From assembly GCA_963738365.1 (NCBI GenBank), contig CAVTWH010000008.1:310001-374000 (forward strand): a stretch of 64,000 nt of DNA. The letters are read 5' to 3'. Under the pieces are notes generated by a model. That model ran no database searches, was not told the DNA's origin, and saw only the letters and a list, made by a program, of their open reading frames with translations. Position numbers and translations under genes: made by a program. This document shows positions 29,650-37,851 of the stretch, piece by piece (within the stretch, counting starts at the first letter, position 1; each line of letters begins with the position of its first letter). The DNA comes from CAVTWH01 sp963738365 (lineage in GTDB: Bacteria; Actinomycetota; Actinomycetes; Mycobacteriales; Micromonosporaceae).

Positions 29650-30353
29650 CTACGCCGGGTATCCGGGCGCCGGATACGGCTGCTGCCCTGGCTGCACCGG
29701 GTGCTGTGCCGGCGTCCCATAGGCCGGTTGGCCCGACCCGGGTACGGCTGCTGCGGCGGCACCGGGTAACCGCCCTGGCCGGGTACCGGATATCCGGCGG
29801 GGGCGGGCAGTTGCCCGGGTGCCGGGTACCCGCCCTGGACCGGCGCCTGTCCGGGAGCCGGATAGGCGGGCTGGTTGAAGGGCCGGTAGGTCGCCGGGGT
29901 GGGCTGCGGCGGGACGACCTGGCCGTAGGCCGGCGCGGCCTGGGCGGCTTGGTACGGCCCGGGCTGGGCAGCTTGGTACGGCCCGGGCTGGGCAGCCGGG
30001 TAGGCGGCGCCGGCCGGCGGGAACTGCGGGTACGGCGACGGCTGGCCGGGCGCCAGCGGGGGCGGGGAGGAGGACGGCGACCGCTTGCTCCGTACCGCCG
30101 CCACGATGCCCTGGACCGCCAGGATGAACGGGAGCACGGCGACGTACCAACTGATGATGATCCAGCCACCGAACAGCAGCACGTAGCCCGCCCAGCCGAC
30201 GACGACCACGCCGATCACGACCCGGCCGGCCCGCTGCGCGGAGCTCTGGCCCGGGAACGCGGCGCTGACGGCCAGCATCACCCCGCCGATCAGGTAGAGG
30301 ACCAGAACGGCGTCGCCGAACCCGCCGTTGAGATTGGCCAGGGCCGCGGACAT
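29650..30353 (-). CDS. Membrane protein with long Pro/Gly/Tyr/Gln-rich tail, one frameshift
   Basis: Unrecognised protein of about 234 residues. The ATG at 30353 has GGAGGTACCG upstream. Residues about 12 to 120 contain three hydrophobic segments (AVLVLYLIGGVMLAVSAAF, RAGRVVIGVVVVGWAGYVLL, WIIISWYVAVLPFILAVQGI). A basic stop-transfer (VRSKRSPSSS) follows, and then a low-complexity tail of repeated GYPAPGQ, AAQPGPYQ and PQQPYPG units ending YPAPGYPA. Such tails are common in actinobacterial DUF4190/DUF4870-like proteins; they may mediate multivalent interactions. One indel near 29742 moves the end of the tail into the frame that stops at 29650. Confidence 0.7.
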
Positions 30354-30830
30354 TCGGTACCTCCGGGGGTGGGGGAGCTGAGCTGACACCGTAGAGCACA
30401 CCGGTCGGGGCTTGCTGCCCCGATCGGCTTCCTTCACCGCGCACGGAACGGCGCCCCACGAGGGAGCGCCGCTGTACACGGGGACGGCGCCCCACGAGGG
30501 AGCGCCGCTGTACACGGGGACGGCGCCCCACGAGGGAGCGCCGCTGTACACGGGGACGGCGCCCCACGAGGGAGGCGCCGCCATGCTCGGCTTACCGGGT
30601 TACCAAGCGTGCACCTTCGCAATGTTGTCGGCGGCCCTCGCGGCGCCGCCGCAACTCGCCTGATCGCGGCTGGTCGCGCGTGGGTGCCCGGTCGCCGTGC
30701 ACGGGAATCAACTGATTTCCCGCACCCCTGTTTCTACCCCTCATCGGCGGCCGACGCCAGCACTCCGGCACAATGTGTGGCCCCGAGCCACCGCTGGGGG
30801 AAGTGTTAAAAGTGCAGCTCAAGGCACCTG
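30354..30830. other. Non-coding interval with a tandem-repeat block
   Basis: 477 bp without a convincing gene between two minus-strand genes. The left part contains the 36-bp tandem repeat listed separately; the right part (30600 to 30830) has lower GC and no terminator I can define. It lies downstream of the HAD gene and upstream of the membrane-protein gene, so it may hold the terminator of the first and the promoter of the second. Confidence 0.5.
30450..30582 (+). repeat. 36-bp tandem repeat, 3.7 copies, each able to form a hairpin
   Basis: Units begin at 30450, 30486, 30522 and 30558; the first three are identical and the last diverges after 24 bases. Each unit starts GGCGCCCCACGAGGGAGCGC, an imperfect inverted repeat, followed by CGCTGTACACGGGGAC. 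The array could fold into a row of hairpins on either strand. Apparent ORFs across it are by-products of a unit length divisible by three. Confidence 0.9.
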
Positions 30831-31637
30831 TCAGACGCGGGCGAGGGCACGCGCCCGGCGCCGCCGGCTGGACACGCCCACCGCGATCGCCACCGCCACG
30901 CCGACGCCCAACGCCACCGCGGCCACCGGCATCGCCGGCCGGTCCCGCAGCCGACGGGCCAGCGGCACCGGGTGGCGGAACTCCAGGATCGGCCAGGCCC
31001 GCTCGGCGGCCAGCCGGCGCAGCCCCCGATCAGGGTTCACCGCGGTCGGGTGCCCCACCGCCTCCAGCAGCGGCGCATCGGTCATCGAATCCGAGTACGC
31101 GTAGCAGTCGGCCAGGTCGTATCCGCGGTGCTCGGCCAGTTCCCGGACGGCGGCCACCTTCGCCGCGCCGGCCGCGTAGAACTCGATGGCGCCCGAGTAC
31201 CGCCCGTCCTTGACCACCATCCGGGTGGCGATGACGTCGGTGACACCGAGCAGCTCGCCGATCGGTCGGACCATCTCCTCGCCGGAAGCCGACACCAGCA
31301 CCACGTCCCGCCCGGCCGACTGGTGCTCCTCGATCAGCGCCGCCGCCTCGGCGTACACGTACGGGTTGATCAGCTCGTGCAGGGTCTCCGCGACGATCTG
31401 GTTGACCTGCTCCACCCGCCAGCCCTTGACCAGCTCGGCGAGGTAGTCCCGGATGCGGATCATCGACTGCTCGTCGGCCCGCCCACCCAGCTTGAACACC
31501 AGCTGGGCGTACGCCCCCTTGACCACGTCACGCCGGGTGATCAGGCCGTCCCGGTAGAACGGCCGTCCGAACGCCAGTGCACTGGACTTGGCGATGACGG
31601 TCTTGTCGAGGTCGAAAAATGCGGCGCTGCGGCCCAC
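30831..31637 (-). CDS. HAD-IB family phosphatase with C-terminal membrane anchor
   Basis: SerB-like haloacid-dehalogenase hydrolase, 268 residues, intact. The ATG at 31637 starts MGRSAAFFDLDKTVIAKSSA, which contains motif I (FDLDKT; the nucleophile is the first Asp). Motif II is VVLVSASGEE, and the motif III/IV region is GAAKVAAVRELAE and CYAYSDSMTDAPLLEAVGHP. The tail ends with a hydrophobic helix (AMPVAAVALGVGVAVAIAVG) and Arg-rich residues (SSRRRRARALARV), so the enzyme is probably tethered to the membrane. The substrate is unknown; related proteins range from phosphoserine phosphatase to lipid phosphate phosphatases. Confidence 0.87.
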   Translation of the reverse strand: MGRSAAFFDLDKTVIAKSSALAFGRPFYRDGLITRRDVVKGAYAQLVFKLGGRADEQSMIRIRDYLAELVKGWRVEQVNQIVAETLHELINPYVYAEAAALIEEHQSAGRDVVLVSASGEEMVRPIGELLGVTDVIATRMVVKDGRYSGAIEFYAAGAAKVAAVRELAEHRGYDLADCYAYSDSMTDAPLLEAVGHPTAVNPDRGLRRLAAERAWPILEFRHPVPLARRLRDRPAMPVAAVALGVGVAVAIAVGVSSRRRRARALARV

Positions 31638-31955
31638 GGCGCCACTCTAGCCGGGACGGCCGACACCGGACTGACCTGGCGGTTGTCCCACCCCTGGCCC
31701 GGTCGGCCAGAACCCCCGTGGCCTGCGGTGGAGGGCTTGGCCCCGGCTCGGGCAGCGGGTAATGTCCGTGGGCGTTGCCGCCAGGCGGGCGCCGGCTATC
31801 CATGGCTCGCGATGCAATTGGCGCTACTGTCACCGGGACGTACTCGACGCGATGGTCCGATTCAGGCATGCTAGTCACAACGTGATGCCCGTGATGTACT
31901 GCGGGTAGCGCTAGGCAGACTCTCGGCGCGACGCACCCCCCGCGTGCGCCGGGAC

Positions 31956-31986
31956 GGTTCGGCTCGACCCCCCCGGGAGCCGAACC
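31956..31986 (-). terminator. Hairpin downstream of the integrase remnant
   Basis: Perfect 10-bp stem, GGTTCGGCTC paired with GAGCCGAACC, around an 11-base C-rich loop. It lies downstream of the minus-strand integrase stop at 32061 and next to a second hairpin, so the two probably form a double terminator. Confidence 0.55.
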
Positions 31987-31988
31987 CC

Positions 31989-32021
31989 GACGACCCCCGT
32001 CACCCCCCGACGGGGGTCGTC
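31989..32021 (-). terminator. Perfect 13-bp hairpin overlapping the att-like repeat
   Basis: GACGACCCCCGTC (31989 to 32001) and GACGGGGGTCGTC (32009 to 32021) form a perfect stem with a seven-base loop. The loop and right arm lie inside the left copy of the 27-bp direct repeat; the right copy at 34246 has the right arm only, so no hairpin forms there. Confidence 0.65.
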
Positions 32022-32028
32022 CCAATTC
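32002..32028 (+). repeat. Left copy of 27-bp direct repeat (att-like)
   Basis: Identical over 27 bases to 34246 to 34272; the core includes GACGGGGGTCGTCCCAATTC. It sits 33 bp beyond the integrase stop, the usual place for an attachment site. Flanking bases differ on both sides between the copies, which marks the repeat ends. Confidence 0.7.
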
Positions 32029-32060
32029 CGGAGAACCCCCGCCGGGCGCTACTCCGCAGG

Positions 32061-32750
32061 TCACGACACGTCAGTCTCCCCGCCTTCCTGATCTTCAGAA
32101 CCTCGTTGGAGATCAAAAGTCAGCGGATAGTCAGCGGCGGCCCCGAACGCCTCCCGTACCCGGGCCTCGTAGTCGTCCGGCGCGTGGGTGTAGCGGTTCA
32201 GCGTGGTCGAAGCCTGCTCGTGCCCCATGACCTTCTGCACGACGTTGACGGGTACCCCGTCGCTGACGAGCCAGGTCGCGTAGGAGTGCCGCAGGTCGTG
32301 GAAGCGCAGCGCCCCGTGTGCCTTGGTCGCCACGCACTCGACCGCCTCCCGTTCGGTGGTGAACTCGGCCGACCACTCCAGGCCCTGCCGGTCCGGCCAC
32401 AGCGCCCGGAAGCGGTAGTCGTCGGCCTGGACGACACGGCCGAGCAGCCCGGCCCGGACCAGGGAGGGCAGCCAGACCCGCTTGCGGAAGTTCGCCCGCC
32501 GCAACGGCGTGCCGAGCTGGCTCGGGAAGACCAGATCCCGGGGGTCCGGGTCGCCGCCGGCCTCGCCCAGCTCGAAGCGCAGCGCGTCGACCAGGAAGGG
32601 CGGCATGGGGACCGTCCGCACCCCGGCCCGTGACTTCGGGTAGGCCCGCACGGTCACCGCGCCCGGGGTCTCGACGGCGACCTGGACCACGCGCAGCCGG
32701 GCCGCCGTCAGGTCAACCGCACCCCGGTAGGGTGCCGGCATGGCGACCAC
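32061..32750 (-). pseudogene. Tyrosine recombinase (phage-type integrase), N-terminally truncated
   Basis: Only the C-terminal catalytic half remains (229 codons). Recognisable parts: VTVRAYPKSRAGVRTVPMPP, DLVFPSQLGTPLRRANFRKR, the H-x-x-R motif ALRFHDLRHSYATWLVSDG, the second His in VMGHEQASTTLNRYTHA, and the nucleophile Tyr in NRYTH. The N-terminal SAM-like DNA-binding domain and the region carrying the first catalytic Arg are missing; homology starts at about YRGAVDLTAARLRVV, just inside 32730, where it meets the divergent membrane-protein gene. It cannot be active alone. It adjoins the left 27-bp repeat. Confidence 0.82.
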
Positions 32751-33177
32751 GGTGCACGCTGGCGGATCCGTGCGGAAGTCGACGGCCTCCGCGTGGGCGG
32801 TGACCTCCGTACAGTTGGCGTACGTTGGGTGGTTCGGCGTGTGCGTCTGGGTGGCACTCGTCCGCGCTGCCCACTTCGCCGGCCAGTACTACATTCCGTA
32901 CCAGGGCGATCCGTACACCGCGAATGTGGACGTCTTCACCGGCTGGTCGAGATGGTTCTATACACCGATGACCATGACCGCCGGACTGCAGCCGCTCATG
33001 CCGCTCGTGGTGCTCGGGTCGATCGGGGTGACCGCCTGGCAGCTCACCCAGCCGAGTACCCGGCGCAACCGGGTGCTGCTGTCCCTTCTGGTGGCTAGCA
33101 CGCTGCTGGTTGTGGCCACGGTCATACTCGCGAATACTACGGCTGGTGAATCGGTCAGCAACTGGATCCTGGACTGA
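32740..33177 (+). CDS. Small membrane protein of unknown function inside the element
   Basis: 145 residues from the ATG at 32740 (MATTVHAGGSVRKSTASAWA). Three hydrophobic segments are visible: VQLAYVGWFGVCVWVALVRA, MPLVVLGSIGVTAWQL and LLSLLVASTLLVVATVILAN. Between the first two lies an aromatic, probably extracytoplasmic loop (GQYYIPYQGDPYTANVDVF). I do not recognise the family. Its start codon overlaps the broken 5' end of the integrase on the other strand, so the event that truncated the integrase probably joined these sequences. Confidence 0.55.
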   Translation: MATTVHAGGSVRKSTASAWAVTSVQLAYVGWFGVCVWVALVRAAHFAGQYYIPYQGDPYTANVDVFTGWSRWFYTPMTMTAGLQPLMPLVVLGSIGVTAWQLTQPSTRRNRVLLSLLVASTLLVVATVILANTTAGESVSNWILD

Positions 33178-33501
33178 CAGACCACTTCCCGGACGCCCCG
33201 GATTGCCCGGCGAGTGGCTGATGGTCCCCTACGACCAGGACCGCGCAGACTAGGCCCCGGTTCGTCCGGTCGAACGGCTACGGAAGGTCGGCTGCGCCTA
33301 TGCACCTGGCCTGCTGGCGACCTACGGTCGGCATCGGCCAGGCGCATGGGCAGCCGAGTAGCCAACGCCGCGAACAACGACGTATCCGACCGCACACAGG
33401 CGACCAGCTCAGCAGCGACCCAGAGGCTCTACGTCGCCATGCCTGAGGCTGGCAGTGTGGGGCCGAAGAGCGAGGCTGACCGTCGTCGGTTGGGAGCTGA
33501 C
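33178..33501. other. Non-coding interval
   Basis: 324 bp between the two small genes of the element. I see no RNA gene, repeat or strong hairpin. The in-frame upstream extension of the next gene reaches into it (possible ATG at 33439), but only the GTG at 33502 has a good ribosome-binding site. Confidence 0.4.
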
Positions 33502-33885
33502 GTGAGCGAGTTGTCCATTGAACAGCAGTACGTGCTTTACGCGGCGGCGACGAGTTCGAGCCTCATGGAGTTGTTGCAGGATTGGCAGCCGTGGGAGCGG
33601 GACCTGCCGTGGGAGCCGGACCTTGCGTGGCATGACATGGTGGTGCACGTCCCGCGGCTTGCGCAGGCGATCGTTGAGCTGGTCGATCGGGGACTGGTTG
33701 AGGTCTTCCTCGGACCGTGGGACGGCGAGTCCGGATTGGTGCCGACTGCTGACGTGCCCGAGGTCGTTTTTGATCCCCGGAGCTGGTACAGCGAAGATCG
33801 ACCGGCACCGCTCGTGGAGCTGGTACTCACTAGAGATGCCGGACCCGTTGACGTGCCTGCGCGTCGTGCACGGGGGTCGTCGTAG
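33502..33885 (+). CDS. Hypothetical acidic protein (element cargo)
   Basis: 127 residues from a GTG at 33502 preceded by TGGGAGCTGAC; an in-frame ATG at 33439 lacks a ribosome-binding site. The sequence includes LSIEQQYVLYAAATSSSLME, DWQPWERDLPWEPDLAWHDM, VVHVPRLAQAIVELVDRGLV and EVVFDPRSWYSEDRPAPLVE. It looks like a compact soluble helix-plus-strand protein with a winged-helix-like segment (LAQAIVELVDRGLVEVF). The family is unknown to me; its size and location are typical of immunity or accessory genes carried by small elements, but that is speculation. Confidence 0.55.
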   Translation: MSELSIEQQYVLYAAATSSSLMELLQDWQPWERDLPWEPDLAWHDMVVHVPRLAQAIVELVDRGLVEVFLGPWDGESGLVPTADVPEVVFDPRSWYSEDRPAPLVELVLTRDAGPVDVPARRARGSS

Positions 33886-34361
33886 AACGCCAACACTGCC
33901 GACAGCAACGGTGACAGCAACCGCCATTTACGGAGTCGGTCGAGCCGGGACCCTCCGCGACGGCGGCCAGGACCAACAAGAGCGGGCAGACGGCTGCGGA
34001 CCTGTCGAACGGTTCTTACAAGCGAGGGGTCGGTCTGGCTGGTCTGCTGGCGGCCGGCATCGACCAGCCACGTAGGCCACGTGAGAGCCACGTGTTGAGT
34101 CTGCCGGGGTGGCGGCACGCAGTCAGCAGAAACTCAGCAGAGCGGGCAGCAACGGCACGCACTGGATGCCAACGAAGCTCATCTGATCGGCTCTCTAGCA
34201 GCACGTTTGCTACAGCCCGAGGCCAGTCCTGAGGCCTTCGCCGGTACCCCCCGACGGGGGTCGTCCCAATTCAGCAACGTCCACTCCGCGGGGACCAGCG
34301 GCGCACGGATCAGACAGGCCGATCGCTCCAGTGGTCCAGGGCCAGCTTCAGGGCGCTGGAG
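33886..34361. other. Non-coding interval containing the right att-like repeat
   Basis: 476 bp without a convincing gene. The right 27-bp repeat is at 34246 to 34272. Plus-strand ORFs here continue over the minus-strand gene at 34362 and are its shadows. No tRNA is visible next to the repeat. Confidence 0.5.
34246..34272 (+). repeat. Right copy of 27-bp direct repeat (att-like)
   Basis: Exact match to 32002 to 32028 in the same orientation. The sequence to its left (GCCTTCGCCGGT) differs from the left copy, so the hairpin formed there is absent here. Confidence 0.7.
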
Positions 34362-35045
34362 TCAGCACTCGCCGTGCCAGCGGCTGCATGGCCTGACGCT
34401 GCGCACACCGTCGAGTTCCCACAGATGGTCGGCCAGGCGTTGCCGATCTCCGGCAGAAAGGGAGCCGGGGAACCGGACAGTCAGCATCGGACCCTCTCCG
34501 GGACCGGTTCCGCTGAGGCTCACCTCAGTGGCGCCGAAGCCGATGCCGTCCGCCCGTCCGTTCACGACATTGCGGAAGTCGGCGCGGTCGCTGAACTCCG
34601 GCGCGGTAGTTACCAGGAAGGCGTCCGGCGGTGCCAGCCGCTGTTCATACAGGGTCGTCCCCCAGACCACGGCGCAGGTCGCGAAGATCACCACGCTGAC
34701 GAAGCTGGCGACCTGTGGCCGGAACTCCGCGTCCTGCGCGGCCGCCGTCGGTGCCATGAGCAGGATCAGCGCCGCCGGAAGGAAGAGCGGAAGCCCGAAG
34801 AACACGCCCGGCACCGCCAGAACGATCAACAGGACAGCCGCGAGCCGGCAGACGACCGCGAACGCGCGCGGTGTGCGGGCCAGCGCCGGGGTCGCGCTCA
34901 CCAGGAGCGGGACGGCGGCGACAGGTACCGGACACTGGTCCCCGACGAGATAGGTCGCGGCGAGAACGGCCGCGGCGAACGCCAGGCCGCACGACAGCCA
35001 CCCGGCCCGCCCGACGCGCGCTGGCCGTCCGTTCGTCTCGATCAC
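34362..35045 (-). CDS. Hypothetical multi-pass membrane protein
   Basis: About 228 residues using the GTG at 35045 (VIETNGRPARVGRAGWLSCG); an upstream extension to 35132 is possible but less likely. Four or five hydrophobic segments occupy the first two thirds: LSCGLAFAAAVLAATYLV, VAAVPLLVSATPALA, LAAVLLIVLAVPGVFFGLPL, PAALILLMAPTAAA and VASFVSVVIFATCAVVWGT. A C-terminal domain follows (FRNVVNGRADGIGFGATEVS, MLTVRFPGSLSAGDRQRLAD, HLWELDGVRSVRPCSR) that looks like a small ferredoxin-like fold. Family not recognised. It is divergent from the Tad operon and lies just outside the element. Confidence 0.6.
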   Translation of the reverse strand: MIETNGRPARVGRAGWLSCGLAFAAAVLAATYLVGDQCPVPVAAVPLLVSATPALARTPRAFAVVCRLAAVLLIVLAVPGVFFGLPLFLPAALILLMAPTAAAQDAEFRPQVASFVSVVIFATCAVVWGTTLYEQRLAPPDAFLVTTAPEFSDRADFRNVVNGRADGIGFGATEVSLSGTGPGEGPMLTVRFPGSLSAGDRQRLADHLWELDGVRSVRPCSRWHGEC

Positions 35046-35158
35046 CAGCCTGATCCGTCCTCTACCAGCGGAAATGCGCTGTGAGGGTATCCGGCGAAGC
35101 CGGCAATACCCAACCGTGGGGTGCGGTGGCATAGCAGATCAACTCGGTTCGGCGCGGC

Positions 35159-35186
35159 TTGTCCACAGCCACCCGCGCTGTCCACA
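35159..35186 (+). promoter_or_regulatory. Two DnaA-box-like sequences upstream of the tad operon
   Basis: TTGTCCACA (35159 to 35167) matches the high-GC actinobacterial DnaA box, and CTGTCCACA (35178 to 35186) repeats it with one mismatch in the same orientation, 19 bp apart. They lie about 85 to 110 bp before the CpaE-like start and might be DnaA-responsive or chance matches. Confidence 0.3.
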
Positions 35187-35269
35187 GGTGGCCGTCGGCG
35201 GCCTTTTCCCGACGCCCGGGCGACTGCCACGGTGCTCCGGTCAGGCCACGTCGACCGGGGAGGCCACCG

Positions 35270-36787
35270 ATGGCAGTACCGACCGCACGCCGTACCGTGC
35301 CGGCCACGGTGACCGGCCGGCCGCTGCTGGTCACCGCCGACGCGCACCTGCTGGACGAGCTGGTACGCATCGCCGCCAGCGTGGACGTACTGCTCGACGT
35401 GGCGCCCGACGCCGCCGGCGCCCGCCCGCGCTTCGCCAGCGCACCACTGGTGCTGGTCGGTATCGACGCCGCCCAGGCGTGCGTACGCGCCGGGCTGCCG
35501 CGCCGCCCTGGCCTCGTCGTGGTCGGCCGGCACACCGGGGAGGCGCCGCCCGAGTGGACGGCGGCCGACCAGTTGGCGGCCGGTCACATCGCTGCCCTGC
35601 CGGCCGCCGAGCCGTGGCTGGCCCACCGGCTGGCGCTCGCCGGCGACGCGGTGGCCGACGCCGGCCAGCCGGTCTCCATTTCGCACCGCCCGGTGACCGG
35701 CCAATCGGCCCGTTCCTCCCGGCATCCCGGGACCGGGCAACCCGCCCAACCGTCCCGGCACCCCGGAATCGGACAGCCGGCCCAACCCTCCCGGGTCGCC
35801 GGGGCAGGTCCGGCGGCCCAATCTCCGCAGCGCCGGGCGGCGGGTCAGCCTGTCCGGTCCGGAACCTTCGCGCCCTTGCCGGAGGCCTCCGGCGGAGACG
35901 CGCTGACGCGGGGGCGGCAGCGCCCCCACCGCGCTGTGGACGACTGGGACGGCCTGCTCAACCCGACCCGGCCGGGCCGCGACCTGAACAGCGAACCGTG
36001 GCCGCTCCTCAACGCCGCCCCGGGCGCGACGCCGCAGCCCCGGCGCCCCCGTCAGCTGCCGGCATCCGGCGTGACCCGAACGAGTGGCCTGGTCGCCGCG
36101 GTCGCCGGTGGGCGGGGCGGGGCCGGTGCCAGTGTCTTCGCCGCGGCGCTGGCGGTGACGGCCGCCCGGGCCGGCGTGCGGACCCTGCTGGTGGACGTCG
36201 ATCCGCTCGGCGGCGGGCTGGACCTGGTGCTCGGTTGGGAGCAGGTGGACGGGGTGCGCTGGCCGGCGGTCCGCCCACAGGACCCGGTGGTGGACGCGCT
36301 GCCACGCCAGGACGGCCTCGCCGCGCTGTCCTTCGACCGGTCGCCGCAGCCGCGCATCCCGGTGGCCACCCTGGCCGGGACGCTGGCCGCCGCCCGGCGC
36401 CAGCACGACCTGGTCGTTCTCGACATCCCCCGCCGGCTGGACGACGCGGCGCTGCTCGCCCTGACCGACTGCGACCAGGCCTATCTGGTGGTACCCGCGG
36501 AACTGCGCGCGTGTGCCGCCGCCGCCCGGGTGGCCGAACAGATGACTCCGCACTGTGCCCGCCTCGCCGTGGTGGTACGCGGCCCGGCGCCCGGCGGCCT
36601 GCGTACCGACGACGTCACGGCGGCGCTGTCCCTGCCGCTGGCCGGTTACCTGCGCCCGGAACCGCGCCTGGCCCGGGACCTGGAGAACGGCGTGGCGCCG
36701 GCCCGGGACGGGCGGGGACCGTTGGCCGCGCTGTGCCGGCAACTCCTCGCCGACCTGGGCGTCACCGGTACCGGCGAGCCGGCATGA
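35270..36787 (+). CDS. CpaE/Ssd-like MinD-family protein of the Tad pilus locus
   Basis: 505 residues. The ATG at 35270 follows GGGGAGG. The N-terminal part (1 to about 125) is receiver-like (RPLLVTADAHLLDELVRIAA, PLVLVGIDAAQACVRAGLP). A Pro/Gln/Arg-rich linker has repeated HPGTGQPAQPSR / HPGIGQPAQPSR units. The C-terminal half is a MinD/ParA-type NTPase: the P-loop region is VAAVAGGRGGAGASVFAAAL without the usual Lys, and then TLLVDVDPLGGGLDLVLGWE and HDLVVLDIPRRLDDAALLAL. Known relatives are called septum-site-determining protein or CpaE and localise the Tad apparatus. It is the first gene of the operon and overlaps tadA as ATGA. Confidence 0.83.
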   Translation: MAVPTARRTVPATVTGRPLLVTADAHLLDELVRIAASVDVLLDVAPDAAGARPRFASAPLVLVGIDAAQACVRAGLPRRPGLVVVGRHTGEAPPEWTAADQLAAGHIAALPAAEPWLAHRLALAGDAVADAGQPVSISHRPVTGQSARSSRHPGTGQPAQPSRHPGIGQPAQPSRVAGAGPAAQSPQRRAAGQPVRSGTFAPLPEASGGDALTRGRQRPHRAVDDWDGLLNPTRPGRDLNSEPWPLLNAAPGATPQPRRPRQLPASGVTRTSGLVAAVAGGRGGAGASVFAAALAVTAARAGVRTLLVDVDPLGGGLDLVLGWEQVDGVRWPAVRPQDPVVDALPRQDGLAALSFDRSPQPRIPVATLAGTLAAARRQHDLVVLDIPRRLDDAALLALTDCDQAYLVVPAELRACAAAARVAEQMTPHCARLAVVVRGPAPGGLRTDDVTAALSLPLAGYLRPEPRLARDLENGVAPARDGRGPLAALCRQLLADLGVTGTGEPA

Positions 36788-37851
36788 GCGCCACCACGGT
36801 GCCCTCCTGGCTGGCCAGTGCGGGCCCGCTCACCGCACTGCTGCTCGACCCGGACGTCACCGACCTGCTGGTCAACGGTGACGAAGTGTGGACGGACCGG
36901 GGCAGCGGACTGGTCCGGGCAGCCGTCGAGCTGGGCGGCCCGGTCGAGGTACGCCGGCTGGCCCAGCGGCTGGCTGCCGTGGCCGGGCGCCGGCTGGACG
37001 AGGGTTCACCGTTCGTCGACTGCCAGCTGGCCGACGGCACCCGGCTGCACGCCGTCCTGGCACCGGTCGCCCAGCCGGGGCCGCTGCTGTCGCTGCGGAC
37101 CTTCCGGCACCGTGCGCTGACGCTGCCTGAGCTGGTGCGTACCGGGATGGTCGGCGTCCAGGGCGCGCGGCTGCTCGCCGCGATCGTGCGGGCGCGGCTG
37201 TCGTACCTGGTCACCGGGGCTGCCGGGGCGGGCAAGACGACGCTCCTGGGTACCCTGCTCACCCTGGTGCCGCCGACGGAGCGCATCGTCCTGGTCGAGG
37301 ACTCCGCCGAGCTGCGCCCGGCCCATCCGCACCTGGTGGCGCTGCAGGCCCGGCCGGCGAACGTGGAGGGCGCGGGCGAGATCGGGCTGCGTGAGCTGGT
37401 CCGCCAGGCGCTGCGGATGCGCCCCGACCGCCTGGTGGTCGGCGAGTGCCGGGGCGCCGAAGTCATCGACCTGCTCAGCGCCCTCAACACCGGGCACGAC
37501 GGCAGCGCCGCGACGCTGCACGCCAACAGCGCCACCGACGTACCCGCCCGGCTGGAGGCGCTCGGCCTGCTCGGCGGGGTACCCCGGGAGGCGCTGCACG
37601 CCCAGATCGCGGCCGGGTTGCAGGTCGCCGTCCAGGTGGCCCGTTCACCGGCCGGGCGCCGGGTGGACGAGATCTGCCTGCTGCATACGGAGCCGGGGCA
37701 GCCGATCAGCCGGGCGGTCAGCGCCTGGCACCACGCGCGAGGCCCGGGACCCGCCGCGGCGGCGCTGGCCCGGCTGCTCCGCGAACGCGGCGTGCCGCTG
37801 GACGACACGCTGACGGCGCCGGATCCGCAGCCCCGCGGGGGCGTGCGGTGA
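36784..37851 (+). CDS. tadA: Tad/Flp pilus secretion ATPase TadA (CpaF)
   Basis: Hexameric type II/IV secretion ATPase that powers pilus assembly, 355 residues, intact. The start ATG at 36784 overlaps the previous stop. The N-terminal domain has LLLDPDVTDLLVNGDEVWTD. The P-loop is YLVTGAAGAGKTTLLGTLL (near residue 145), the Asp box is IVLVEDSAELRPAHP, Walker B is PDRLVVGECRGAEVIDLLSA, and the His box is NTGHDGSAATLHANSATDV. It is shorter than proteobacterial CpaF because the long N-terminal extension is missing, as usual in actinobacteria. It overlaps tadB by four bases. Confidence 0.93.
   Translation: MSATTVPSWLASAGPLTALLLDPDVTDLLVNGDEVWTDRGSGLVRAAVELGGPVEVRRLAQRLAAVAGRRLDEGSPFVDCQLADGTRLHAVLAPVAQPGPLLSLRTFRHRALTLPELVRTGMVGVQGARLLAAIVRARLSYLVTGAAGAGKTTLLGTLLTLVPPTERIVLVEDSAELRPAHPHLVALQARPANVEGAGEIGLRELVRQALRMRPDRLVVGECRGAEVIDLLSALNTGHDGSAATLHANSATDVPARLEALGLLGGVPREALHAQIAAGLQVAVQVARSPAGRRVDEICLLHTEPGQPISRAVSAWHHARGPGPAAAALARLLRERGVPLDDTLTAPDPQPRGGVR

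Larger units (their letters stand above)
31638..32060. other. Non-coding interval with two hairpins and left att-like repeat
   Basis: 423 bp between the HAD gene and the integrase remnant. I find no tRNA or other RNA gene. The right part holds two strong hairpins (31956 to 31986 and 31989 to 32021) and the left copy of the 27-bp repeat. A minus-strand reading that begins MPESDHRVEYVPVTVAPIAS near 31870 runs toward the HAD gene but changes frame and is not convincing as coding. Confidence 0.5.
32002..34272. mobile_element. Remnant integrative element bounded by 27-bp direct repeats
   Basis: About 2.27 kb bracketed by perfect 27-bp repeats and holding a truncated tyrosine integrase at the left end, a small membrane-protein gene, and a 127-aa unknown gene. 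Base composition between 33.2 and 34.3 kb is lower in GC than the flanking core genes. No excisionase, replication or transfer gene is present, so this is a decayed or satellite element. The repeats and integrase are seen directly; mobility is inferred. Confidence 0.6.

Noticed and set aside
30450..30582. CRISPR array
   Set aside because: Units are contiguous without variable spacers and no cas gene is present; the other tandem arrays in the window fail for the same reason.
30412..30663. ORFs on both strands across 30.4 to 30.6 kb
   Set aside because: Created by the 36-bp tandem repeat, whose length is a multiple of three.
31900..32060. Possible tRNA or tmRNA end as integration target
   Set aside because: No T-loop (GGTTCRAATCC-like), acceptor stem or CCA context can be drawn next to either 27-bp repeat; only terminator-like hairpins are visible.
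36115..36180. CpaE-like P-loop read as broken by mutation
   Set aside because: GGRGGAGAS without Lys occurs in a clean, coupled operon gene, and relatives in this family often have a degenerate P-loop, so it is not evidence of decay.
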